Of a stretch of 47,866 nt of DNA, positions 29,201 through 35,478 are shown in pieces (the stretch's first letter is position 1; each line of letters starts with the position of its first letter). The notes below the pieces were generated by a model that worked only from the letters and a program-made list of their open reading frames with translations, was not told where the DNA came from and made no database searches. Source of the DNA: CAZSNH01 sp052388455 (GTDB lineage: Bacteria; Pseudomonadota; Alphaproteobacteria; Rhizobiales; Hyphomicrobiaceae). Position numbers and translations under genes: made by a program. The stretch is from positions 1 to 47,866 of the forward strand of contig JBQTIA010000004.1 in assembly GCA_052388455.1 (NCBI GenBank), given 5' to 3'.

Positions 29201-30399
29201 GCAAGGACGTGGAGTGGCGCGTCAACGGCGTTCGGGCGGGCAGCGGCGAGCCGTCCACGGCGCTGGCAGGGGATGCGAACGAGAGCTACCGTATCGTCAC
29301 GGAGACGCTCCGCGTCGATCCGAGCAAGAAAAACGAGATTGAGGTCGTCGCCTACAACGGCGCCGGTCTGCTCGCCGGCGAGCCCTATCGTATCGCCATC
29401 GATCCTTTCGGCCTCTCCGATGCTCCGCGACCGCGAATGTTCGTGCTCGCGGTCGGAGTCTCGAATTACGACAATGCGGAGTGGCGCCTGCAGCACGCCG
29501 CCAAGGATGCCGCCGCCTTTGCAGAGAGCATTTCGCAGGTTGCCAAGGGGCTTTACGCGGATGTGAAGCCGTTGGTGGTGCCAGAGTCGGAGGCGACGCG
29601 TACCGGCATCGAGGCCGCGTTCAACCGGATCAAGGGCGAGGTACGTCCGGCCGACGTCTTCATTCTTTTTGTCGCCGGTCATGGCCGCACGGTACAGAGC
29701 ACCGGCACGTACTACTTCCTGCCTCGGGATCTCACCTTCGACAACGGACGCACTGTCGAGGATGCAATCGGGCAGGAGACATGGCAGACATGGCTCCGGC
29801 AAATCGCGGCGCAGAAGAGCATCCTTGTTTTCGATACCTGCGAGAGTTCAGCGGCGGCCGGCCTGACGCGTGGCGATAGGGAACGCGAGACCGCCATCGA
29901 CCGGCTGCGCGACGCCACGGGGCGCAGTGTTATCACCGCTGCGCGGCAGGCCGCCTACGAGGGCTACAAGGGTCACGGCGTCCTGACCTACGCCATCCTT
30001 GATTCCCTCTCCGAAAAGCCCGGCGAGCGGTCGGGCGAGGTCGATCTCCTGCAACTCGCCTCCCATGTCGATCGCGAGGTGCCGATCATATCCAGAAGCC
30101 TGTTCGGCGTTGCGCAGCGGCCGCACAACAAGATCGAGGGCAATTTCCCGATCGGCGTGCGCCGGGCGGGCCTCGTTGCTGCGGTCGATACGGACGCTGT
30201 CCCTGCGGCACCAACCCACGTCGTCATACGGGCGGAGCGCGTGCGCGAGGAGGCGCGGCCGGACGCTCCAGGTGAGCGCGAGCTGAGTGCAGGCACGCAG
30301 GTTCGCGTCGTCGAGTACAAGGGCGAATGGGCGATCGTGGCCCGCGACGGTGTCAAGATGGGCTACGTGCCAGCGGCAGCATTGCTGAAGCTGCAATAG
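26233..30399 (+). CDS. exported WD40-Ig-like-caspase (C14)-SH3 protein
   Basis: A 1388-residue multidomain protein. The signal peptide is 1-32 (cleavage near ARA-QD). An N-terminal domain, about 35-150 (GTNWSS...NIDALTYPK ... HFVLAGRASDG), resembles one seen in other rhizobial exported proteases. A Thr/Pro/Ala linker follows. About nine WD40-like blades lie at about 215-880 (KLWDVTT, KLWDVATG, QIWDLPK, VYLWNAATG, KVWDAATG, RYWDRETG). An Ig-like segment is at about 955-1060. The caspase-like domain (about 1065-1300) has His1150 in FVAGHGR and Cys1203 in VFDTCES. A bacterial SH3 domain ends the protein. It is probably a periplasmic protease with scaffold and wall-binding parts. Substrate and trigger are unknown. 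Confidence 0.88.
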   Translation: MRWCKLWAMATLVVIIGSLAVLTAQSTPARAQDSATRDITDARTGIRLALPSILTEEKETKWGTNWSSLDKSINIDALTYPKDKSLKSIYENLRSIRGRTYTRNDLKEDHFVLAGRASDGSSFHIEGREKDGAVKALSIVYTARLGDKGSKLTEEIVAGFDPFSEATAVATTTPPAQETAQDVKPAEPAGTAASGQDGALEAPDRHPVTVMPNLGSIGGGLGRAIFSPDGRIVATTSYEGVKLWDVTTLRPLRTLQHFAYLLDAAFLPDGKQIATAHKDGSIKLWDVATGAIAATLKPGNYWGLGSVSTDPKKAGDDPELLPVAGLWISPDGSKLVSSDYYDVQIWDLPKRRLLKSFRLEPDVEFNGFGGTIDLRLSQDGQRIGSFFRKTARQYDAASGKVLASHEHDENSLAVLLTDDVLLVAANEAGCQQMTYTLKSLSKAQGRGDVVIGKPPTCGPENGDNNEPPAVFVSPDLRRVAVSRPESGELTIVRIDDGTIERTIRIQSGASKSFIGLSPDFSLALASVDEKTSAVSAETGAFLGELKSYGEGADEAIATSRRGAVLMFPSSPGTGAQEVEARLWSLENPASRKFKYQPKEGWRIVDVANDETVALATSETGQMSFIPLSKEGSPVPIPVSGFSNIKEAQLFPDRKRAIIAAPGQTETDKDAAYIIDLGTGRTLHKMMEPKAENPEDDDRNSISTLAVAADGSKVAIGTWGGVVEIYSADTGKRLARMYEEYATFLSLSFTPDGKTILGGTRDEDVYLWNAATGKKLKSFEVTRQAGHVNVSSVAMSKDGRLVAAGLAMRAASTGDIGAEQSVKVWDAATGKLRFSLYGHEEGITAVTFTPNDRWIVSASYDGTIRYWDRETGKWMATITAAEGERWLAITEAGFFAGSPGSEDLVNVVRGLDAYSVAQFRKHLYRPDLVEQLFKGDPERKYKDAAFALNLEKVLDSGAAPQIELHPERKTEKAGETVRIAVRITNTGGGIGKDVEWRVNGVRAGSGEPSTALAGDANESYRIVTETLRVDPSKKNEIEVVAYNGAGLLAGEPYRIAIDPFGLSDAPRPRMFVLAVGVSNYDNAEWRLQHAAKDAAAFAESISQVAKGLYADVKPLVVPESEATRTGIEAAFNRIKGEVRPADVFILFVAGHGRTVQSTGTYYFLPRDLTFDNGRTVEDAIGQETWQTWLRQIAAQKSILVFDTCESSAAAGLTRGDRERETAIDRLRDATGRSVITAARQAAYEGYKGHGVLTYAILDSLSEKPGERSGEVDLLQLASHVDREVPIISRSLFGVAQRPHNKIEGNFPIGVRRAGLVAAVDTDAVPAAPTHVVIRAERVREEARPDAPGERELSAGTQVRVVEYKGEWAIVARDGVKMGYVPAAALLKLQ

Positions 30400-30432
30400 C
30401 GACCCAGAAAGCCGAGGCTCGTTGGGAGGCTG

Positions 30433-30507
30433 CTAGTGTCCCGTTCGCGAAGTTCGCATCCACTTGCGGCTGGCTCTGGCGAACTTCGCGAACGATAAAG
30501 ACACTAG
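30433..30507. repeat. CTAGTGT palindromic element, copy 1
   Basis: A 75-nt element: outer arms CTAGTGTC / GACACTAG and a perfect 15-bp inner stem, GTTCGCGAAGTTCGC (30443-30457) with GCGAACTTCGCGAAC (30479-30493). It lies just after the caspase-like gene and may also act as a 3'-end hairpin. Confidence 0.8.
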
Positions 30508-30522
30508 CCAAGCATATGTTTT

Positions 30523-30600
30523 CTAGTGTGATTCAGATTCCGAAGTTCGCAACCCGATCTGGCGGCAACATGAGTGCGAACTTCGGAATCATCACACTAG
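30523..30600. repeat. CTAGTGT palindromic element, copy 2
   Basis: A 78-nt relative of copy 1 with arms CTAGTGTGAT / ATCACACTAG and an inner stem ATTCCGAAGTTCGCA / TGCGAACTTCGGAAT, starting 16 nt after copy 1. The shared core is CTAGTGT...GAAGTTCGC...GCGAACTTC...ACACTAG. Confidence 0.8.
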
Positions 30601-30650
30601 GCATCCTCGTTCACTCATGGAGCCGGTGTTTAGGGATGCCGCGTGCAGCC

Positions 30651-31826
30651 CTACGTCGCGTCGCCGCGCCGATAGGGTCCGGCCTCGGCGAGTTCCGCGA
30701 TGGTCTCGTCGACGGCGGCCCGCTCGGCATCGAGATAGCGGGCGATGGCCCGACGGAGACCCGCATCCGCGATCCAGTGGGCGGAATAGGTCGGTGTCGG
30801 CAGGTATCCGCGCGCCAGCTTGTGCTCGCCCTGGGCGCCGGCTTCAACGCGGGCGAGGCCGCGGCTAATCGCGAAATCGATGGCCTGATAGTAGCAGACC
30901 TCGAAGTGCAGGCAGGGGTGATGTTCCGTCGAGCCCCAGTAGCGCCCGTAGAGGCAATCTCCGCCGATGAGGTTGAGCGCGCCGGCGATGGGGCGGCCTT
31001 GGCGCTTCGCCATCACCAGCAGGCAGCGGTCGGCGAGTGTGGAGCCGAGCAGCGAGAAGAACCGCCGGTTGAGATACGGACGGCCCCACTTGCGATTTCC
31101 CGTGTCCATGTAGAAGGCGAAAAAGGTGTCCCAGTGTGCCTCGGTAAGCTCGGCGCCGGTGAGCCTTTCGAGCGTGATGCCTGCACCGGCCACCTCGGCG
31201 CGCTCGCGGCGGATCGCCTTGCACTTGCGCGAGGCGAGGCCGGCGAGAAAGTCGTCGAATGATCGGTAATCGTGGTTCGACCAGTGGAACTGCTGATCGG
31301 TGCGCTGGAGGAAGTTCAAGGCGGCGAGCCGGCGCCATTCTTCGGCACGGAGAAAATTCACATGCACGGAGGAGGCACCGATGCGCTCGGCCACGCGGAT
31401 GGCGGAGGCGGCGAGCAGCGTCGCTGTCTCCTCGGCGTCGGGTGCGGGCCGGACCAGAAGGCGACGGCCGGGCACCGGAGTGAACGGCACCGCGCCGATC
31501 AGCTTGGGAAAATAGCGCCCTCCCGCCCGCTGGAAGGCATCCGCCCAGGCGTGATCGAACACGTATTCGCCCTGGCTGTGCAACTTGACGTACAGCGGCA
31601 TGACGCCGGCGAGCGTGCCGTCGGCGCCGGCTATGGAGAGGTGCTGCGGCAGCCAGCCGGTTGTTTCTCCGACCGCGCCCGATAGTTCCAGCGCATCGAG
31701 AAAGGCGTGTGAGAGAAACGGATTGAACGTCGCCGGGTCCGGATTGGCGCAGGCATCCCACTGGGCCGCATCGATGTCGGCGATGCGGGGATGCACGTGG
31801 ACCAGCCGGGGCTCGGCAGCACTCAT
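30651..31826 (-). CDS. FemAB/GNAT-like acyltransferase (DUF482 family)
   Basis: A 391-residue cytoplasmic protein of the group annotated as GNAT-like or peptidoglycan biosynthesis/recognition proteins (DUF482). Typical segments are NPFLSHAFLDALELSGAVGETTGWLPQHL near 34-62, YFPKLIGAVPFTPVPGRRLL near 104-123, ASRKCKAIRRERAEV near 190, FYMDTGNRKWGRPYLNRRFF, and YGRYWGSTEHHPCLHFEVCYYQAIDFAI near 290-320. The last reads like an acyl-CoA or aminoacyl-transfer domain. The substrate is unknown; an envelope-related acyl transfer is plausible. No signal peptide. It lies downstream of the small-ORF transcript and its terminator. Confidence 0.85.
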   Translation of the reverse strand: MSAAEPRLVHVHPRIADIDAAQWDACANPDPATFNPFLSHAFLDALELSGAVGETTGWLPQHLSIAGADGTLAGVMPLYVKLHSQGEYVFDHAWADAFQRAGGRYFPKLIGAVPFTPVPGRRLLVRPAPDAEETATLLAASAIRVAERIGASSVHVNFLRAEEWRRLAALNFLQRTDQQFHWSNHDYRSFDDFLAGLASRKCKAIRRERAEVAGAGITLERLTGAELTEAHWDTFFAFYMDTGNRKWGRPYLNRRFFSLLGSTLADRCLLVMAKRQGRPIAGALNLIGGDCLYGRYWGSTEHHPCLHFEVCYYQAIDFAISRGLARVEAGAQGEHKLARGYLPTPTYSAHWIADAGLRRAIARYLDAERAAVDETIAELAEAGPYRRGDAT

Positions 31827-31930
31827 GAACTCACCGATCGATGGCAGCGATGCAGGCCGGAAATATTACGTCGGAACGAGCGCTTCAGACTGCTTCCCGG
31901 AGATGGCCGTCGCGGACGTACGAGCACCAC

Positions 31931-31963
31931 GCAAAGCAAAGGGGCCACCCTTCAGGCGGCCCC
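31931..31963 (-). terminator. rho-independent terminator of the small-ORF transcript
   Basis: On the minus strand GGGGCCGCC pairs with GGTGGCCCC (one G-U) around a short loop, followed by TTTGCTTT. It lies about 60 nt after the stop of the small ORF at 32023-32100 and before the acyltransferase gene. Confidence 0.7.
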
Positions 31964-32022
31964 CGTGAGATTCGGGCGGCTTTACCGGCACGTGTCGGCC
32001 GGGCCGCGAAGCGCCTGATCCG

Positions 32023-32100
32023 TCAGGTCAGCGAAAGAGGCTGATCCGAACCGAGACCGGGCGATCCCGACATCGCCGTCCTCAAGATCCCACTCGACAT
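32023..32100 (-). CDS. 25-residue ORF with a perfect Shine-Dalgarno
   Basis: MSSGILRTAMSGSPGLGSDQ then PLSLT, 25 residues, opened by ATG 32100. The 13 nt AAGGAGGTGATCC (32102-32114 on the minus strand) lie right before it. They complement the whole 3' tail of 16S rRNA, with ideal spacing (7 nt from GGAGG to ATG). A terminator hairpin closes the transcript at 31931. The peptide is Ser/Gly-rich without membrane segment or known motif. It may be a true microprotein, a leader peptide, or an RNA that works by binding ribosomes. No family recognised. Confidence 0.6.
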   Translation of the reverse strand: MSSGILRTAMSGSPGLGSDQPLSLT

Positions 32101-32222
32101 CGGATCACCTCCTTCCAGTTGTTGAATGATGGAGCAAAGGTGCCATGCTTCGCGGGAGTTGCAAAGTTACGTTTTTGCAAGGCTCGGCGAGGGCGGGCCG
32201 ACAGGTGCCGGCGACACGAAAA

Positions 32223-32591
32223 TCAGATCCCCTGCCGCTTGGACGTGCCGCGCCAGCCGGGTTCCATGTCGCGGCTGGAGAGCGTGCCGCGGTGGATTTT
32301 GCCGCCGGTGTCGGGCCGATCCGCCTCGGCGGCCTCGATCGGCTCATTGCCGCCGGCCGCGTAGCGCATGATGGCGTCCTTGGCCAGCCCGGCAGCGAAC
32401 TCGGCCTTGACCTTGAACTGAGCCCAGACGTCGGCGGCGCGGGCACAGGTCTCAGCGTTGCGGTCGCAGTATGTGGCGGCGCTGTTGGCGGCGGCGACGG
32501 CCTGCTGGTAGAGCTGCTGCTGGCGGCCCTTGTCGGAGGGCAGGAGCGCAACAATGACAGCCAGCACTGCGGCAGTCTTGATGATCGACAT
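32223..32591 (-). CDS. DUF5330 small exported protein
   Basis: A 122-residue protein beginning MSIIKTAAVLAVIVALLPSDKGRQQQ, a hydrophobic N-terminal segment that should anchor or export it. The helix AAANSAATYCDRNAETCARAADVWAQFKVKAEFAAGLAKDAI follows, with two cysteines; this is the DUF5330 pattern of Hyphomicrobiales. The C-terminal part is polar. Function unknown. It is divergent from the peptidoglycan-binding gene, with a CtrA-like site between. Confidence 0.75.
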   Translation of the reverse strand: MSIIKTAAVLAVIVALLPSDKGRQQQLYQQAVAAANSAATYCDRNAETCARAADVWAQFKVKAEFAAGLAKDAIMRYAAGGNEPIEAAEADRPDTGGKIHRGTLSSRDMEPGWRGTSKRQGI

Positions 32592-32743
32592 GTCGCTCGG
32601 TTCCGTCCGGTCGGGCCCCATAGCCGCGTCGCCCCGGTGCGTTGCAACCTAGTCGAGAGACCTGAATTTAGCGCGCCGGAGCGTGCTCGTGTTTGAGCGA
32701 AACTCGCCTCGAATTTTATCATTCGGCGTACGGCGTGTTGCGG

Positions 32744-32759
32744 TTAATCATCCGTTTAC
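32744..32759 (+). promoter_or_regulatory. near-consensus CtrA box
   Basis: TTAA-TCATCCG-TTTAC matches TTAA-N7-TTAAC with one change. It lies between divergent DUF5330 and peptidoglycan-binding genes. The rest of 32592-32935 holds repeat copy A and no gene. Confidence 0.4.
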
Positions 32760-32803
32760 AGGCCGCCTCGATAATCGCCGCCGCGGGCCGCAGAGGCCCC
32801 GCG

Positions 32804-32908
32804 CTAGAGCGCGATTGCTTTTCTTTGAATTGTAATCGCGCTCTAGAGTTTTGATGAGACCGACGATTCACGCTTCGGACTGTTAGGGTCCGAAGCGATC
32901 GTGGTTCA
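32804..32908. repeat. dispersed two-hairpin repeat, copy A
   Basis: About 105 nt: hairpin 1 CTAGAGCGCGATT / AATCGCGCTCTAG, a conserved linker GATGAGACCGACGATTCACG, and hairpin 2 CGCTTCGGA / TCCGAAGCG extended by ACGAT / ATCGT. A second copy is at 46263-46368. It ends just before the next gene's start codons. Confidence 0.85.
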
Positions 32909-32935
32909 ATGGACGGCTTGAGGGACGGCAGCTCG

Positions 32936-33622
32936 ATGACACAGCGTAGCCTGCGGATGGGGTTCCTGGCGTTCCTGCTGCTGACGAGCGGTTTCGCCTT
33001 CAATCTCGTCATGCTGCAATCGCGGTTGGACGACCGGGGGCTGCCGCGCGCGGCGCTCGCCGCCTCGCCGTCGGCCCGCGCCGGGCTGTCGACGGGCGCC
33101 GTGGTGATGCTCAACGGCGACCGGCAGGGCGAGGCGGCGTTCCTGGACGTCACTCGATCGTCGACCGGCGACGGACCCGAGGTGGTGCGCGCCATCCAGC
33201 GGGAATTGCAGGCGCGCGGGTACGAGGCCGGTACGGCGGACGGGATGCCGGGCCTCGTCACCCGCGCCGCCATCATGGCCTATCAGGCCGATCACAATCT
33301 GGCGCTGACCGCCAAGCCGAGCGACGGGCTGCTGCAGCACATCCTGCTCGGCATCACCGACAAGAGCGCCCGCTTCGAGGCGGTCACCGCCGACGCGGCC
33401 AGCGCCGAGGCCGAGCAGGTGATCCGCACCGTGCAGCAGTCGCTGTCCAAGCTCGGCTACGCGCCGGGCATCGGCGACGGCCACCTCGGCGAACAGACCG
33501 TGCGGGCGATCCGCGAGTTCGAGGTCGACCAGGGCCTCTCTCAGACGGGCCGCATCTCCGGGCAGCTCGTCGCGCGACTGGCGCGGCTCGCCGGGCAGGG
33601 ACGGCTGGCCGATGGCCGCTGA
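32936..33622 (+). CDS. membrane-anchored protein with two peptidoglycan-binding domains
   Basis: A 228-residue protein with one N-terminal helix (RMGFLAFLLLTSGFAFNLVML). Two PG_binding_1-type helical repeats follow. The first, about 88-130, has VRAIQRELQARGYEAGTADGMPGLVTRAAIMAYQADH. The second, about 165-210, has IRTVQQSLSKLGYAPGIGDGHLGEQTVRAIREFEVDQGL. It would sit in the inner membrane and bind the cell wall. No hydrolase domain is attached. ATG 32936 is preferred; ATG 32909 begins immediately at the edge of repeat copy A. Confidence 0.88.
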   Translation: MTQRSLRMGFLAFLLLTSGFAFNLVMLQSRLDDRGLPRAALAASPSARAGLSTGAVVMLNGDRQGEAAFLDVTRSSTGDGPEVVRAIQRELQARGYEAGTADGMPGLVTRAAIMAYQADHNLALTAKPSDGLLQHILLGITDKSARFEAVTADAASAEAEQVIRTVQQSLSKLGYAPGIGDGHLGEQTVRAIREFEVDQGLSQTGRISGQLVARLARLAGQGRLADGR

Positions 33623-33669
33623 GCGCTTTCGTTCCCAGCCGCACCGCCGTCGCGTGTAGGCTTGGTCCG

Positions 33670-34023
33670 ATGCGGCTCAAAGCGGACATCTGGGTGAAGG
33701 CGTATGTGCGCCGCTGCAGCGTGGCGGGGGCTTTCGCCGCCGTCGTGCGCCACGGCGACGACGATGCGGGTGCGATTTTCATCCGGATCAATCAGCTGGA
33801 CGGAACCTCACTGCTGTTCGGCCCGGCCCCTGCGGGTCTCGACCACGCGGCCGACGACCGGCTGTGGACCCGGATCGGCGCCGGTGTGGCGACGAGCGAC
33901 GCGGACATCGAAGCCCGCCTCGCCCGTGAGATCGGAATCGACAGCGACTGCTGGATCGTAGAGGTCGAGGACCGTCAAGGCCGGCATTTTCTCGGGGAGG
34001 ACCTGCTGTCGGAGGGTGGGTGA
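33670..34023 (+). CDS. DUF1491 protein
   Basis: A 117-residue cytoplasmic protein with the DUF1491 pattern: MRLKADIWVKAYVRRCSVAGAFAAVVRHGDDDAGAIFIRINQLDG and the C-terminal LAREIGIDSDCWIVEVEDRQGRHFL. Found widely in Alphaproteobacteria; function unknown. It follows the peptidoglycan-binding gene by 47 nt and converges with the protease gene at 34084. Confidence 0.9.
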   Translation: MRLKADIWVKAYVRRCSVAGAFAAVVRHGDDDAGAIFIRINQLDGTSLLFGPAPAGLDHAADDRLWTRIGAGVATSDADIEARLAREIGIDSDCWIVEVEDRQGRHFLGEDLLSEGG

Positions 34024-34083
34024 GGAGTGTGCGCCTCAGCGCCGGCCGTCGTCCCGGATGCGCGACGAATTCTGCTTCGCCGG

Positions 34084-35478
34084 TTATTCCGGAAGGCCAG
34101 TTATCGCGCTGCGGATCTCGGCGTAGACCGCCGGCTGGGCCGACTTGACATCTTTGAGGATGTCCAGAATGTGGATTGCCTTGTTCTCTTTGTCGCAGCT
34201 ACCCCCGGCGCCGCCGACTGGCTCGTGTCCGAGGTGGTGCAGGCCGACGAGCGCTCCCGAATTATCGAAAATAGGCGCGCCGGAGCTTCCCGACTCGGTA
34301 TCGCAATCGTGGACGAACTCCGTCATCGTCGCGTCGCCCGCGGTCGCACGCCAACCCTTCCGCTTCTCCTTTCGCACGCTGCAGGCAAAGCTGAGCTGCT
34401 TACGCTTGCACTCCGCGTGGTGGATGACGCGAACATCCTGTCCGAGCGTCACCGTCCCGGCAGCAATTCGCAAGGGACGGCCGATCGGTCGACGCTTTTC
34501 AGCATTGATCGGCGCGACGCGCAGCAGCATGTAGTCGAGTTCTTTCTGCCTGCCGGCCCTGAGCGGCGCGACACAGTGGTACTCCCGGCCTGACTGATCC
34601 TCATCCCACGACAGATCGACGATCGTCGTGCTGCAGATTTCATTCTTCCAGATTCGCGTCTCGCTCATATGCTCGAGTGAGCCGCCGCAGTGCCAGTTCG
34701 TCAGGTAGATGTCTTCGGTGAGCATGATGCCGGAGCAGCACCAGCTCAGAGTCGTATCGAGATCGGTCCGGCCAATGCCGACGAGGAAACCCACCCGGTC
34801 GCCGTCCGTTCGCACCCGGGTCTTGGTGTCTTCGTTGGCGGTGAATTTTTTGCCTTCATAAAGGGATTCATAGCTGGCGCTGCCCCCCTTCCACGAGTAT
34901 CGGGCAACGGCCTTGCTGACGTTCTCAGGCATCAGAATGACTTCATCGACCGTGATCTCGACTTCGACGGGTTCGTTGTCCGGAATGTAGAGATCGAGCG
35001 TAATGGCCTCGGCAACGAGCCGGCCGGTCCAGAGTCCGCCGCTTCCCGTCTGGGCAAAGTCCTGAGGGCCGAGAACCGTCAGAACCCGCTGGTTCTGATC
35101 GCGGATGGCAAGGTGCCATTTGCCGGCACCGGCGCCTTTGGAGCACTTGAGGCGCAGCATGGCGTATCGCACATCGAATTCGGTGGCCTTGGATAAGGAT
35201 CTGGACACCGACTTGGTCGAGCTGATCGTCGCGACAGGATCGAGCAGTTCCCCGAACGTCGTGACACTTGTCGCCGGACGCGCGCAGCTCTGCGCCGTCG
35301 CAGAGACGGCCCACACTAACGGGAGCAGAATCCCCCCGACGGCCAACAGCAGCCGCAGCCGCTGAGGGAGCCTTATGGAAAGCAGGGCTTCAGGCTTTCG
35401 CAGGCCGCCACTTTCTTGCGGCCAGGCAGGTCTTTCTTGAGGATGAGATCCTTCAAACCGGACAGTTGAATCGCGCAT
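34084..35478 (-). CDS. exported trypsin/V8-like serine protease
   Basis: A 464-residue protein. A long N-region leads to a hydrophobic signal segment (about 40-62, RLRLLLAVGGILLPLVWAVSATA). A beta-rich N-terminal domain (about 70-230) of unknown kind follows, then a trypsin-like domain. The triad is His263 in YLTNWHC, Asp315 in ELDYMLLRV and Ser399 in ESGSSGAPIF. The GSSGAP motif is like V8/glutamyl-type S1B enzymes. Several paired cysteines suggest disulfides outside the cytoplasm. ATG 35478 has GAGGGA 8 nt before it and overlaps the subtilase gene by 106 nt in another frame. Confidence 0.86.
   Translation of the reverse strand: MRDSTVRFEGSHPQERPAWPQESGGLRKPEALLSIRLPQRLRLLLAVGGILLPLVWAVSATAQSCARPATSVTTFGELLDPVATISSTKSVSRSLSKATEFDVRYAMLRLKCSKGAGAGKWHLAIRDQNQRVLTVLGPQDFAQTGSGGLWTGRLVAEAITLDLYIPDNEPVEVEITVDEVILMPENVSKAVARYSWKGGSASYESLYEGKKFTANEDTKTRVRTDGDRVGFLVGIGRTDLDTTLSWCCSGIMLTEDIYLTNWHCGGSLEHMSETRIWKNEICSTTIVDLSWDEDQSGREYHCVAPLRAGRQKELDYMLLRVAPINAEKRRPIGRPLRIAAGTVTLGQDVRVIHHAECKRKQLSFACSVRKEKRKGWRATAGDATMTEFVHDCDTESGSSGAPIFDNSGALVGLHHLGHEPVGGAGGSCDKENKAIHILDILKDVKSAQPAVYAEIRSAITGLPE

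Noticed and set aside
32115..32222. Promoter of the small-ORF transcript at TTGCAA...TTGCAA
   Set aside because: An inverted repeat is visible but no convincing -35/-10 pair with proper spacing.
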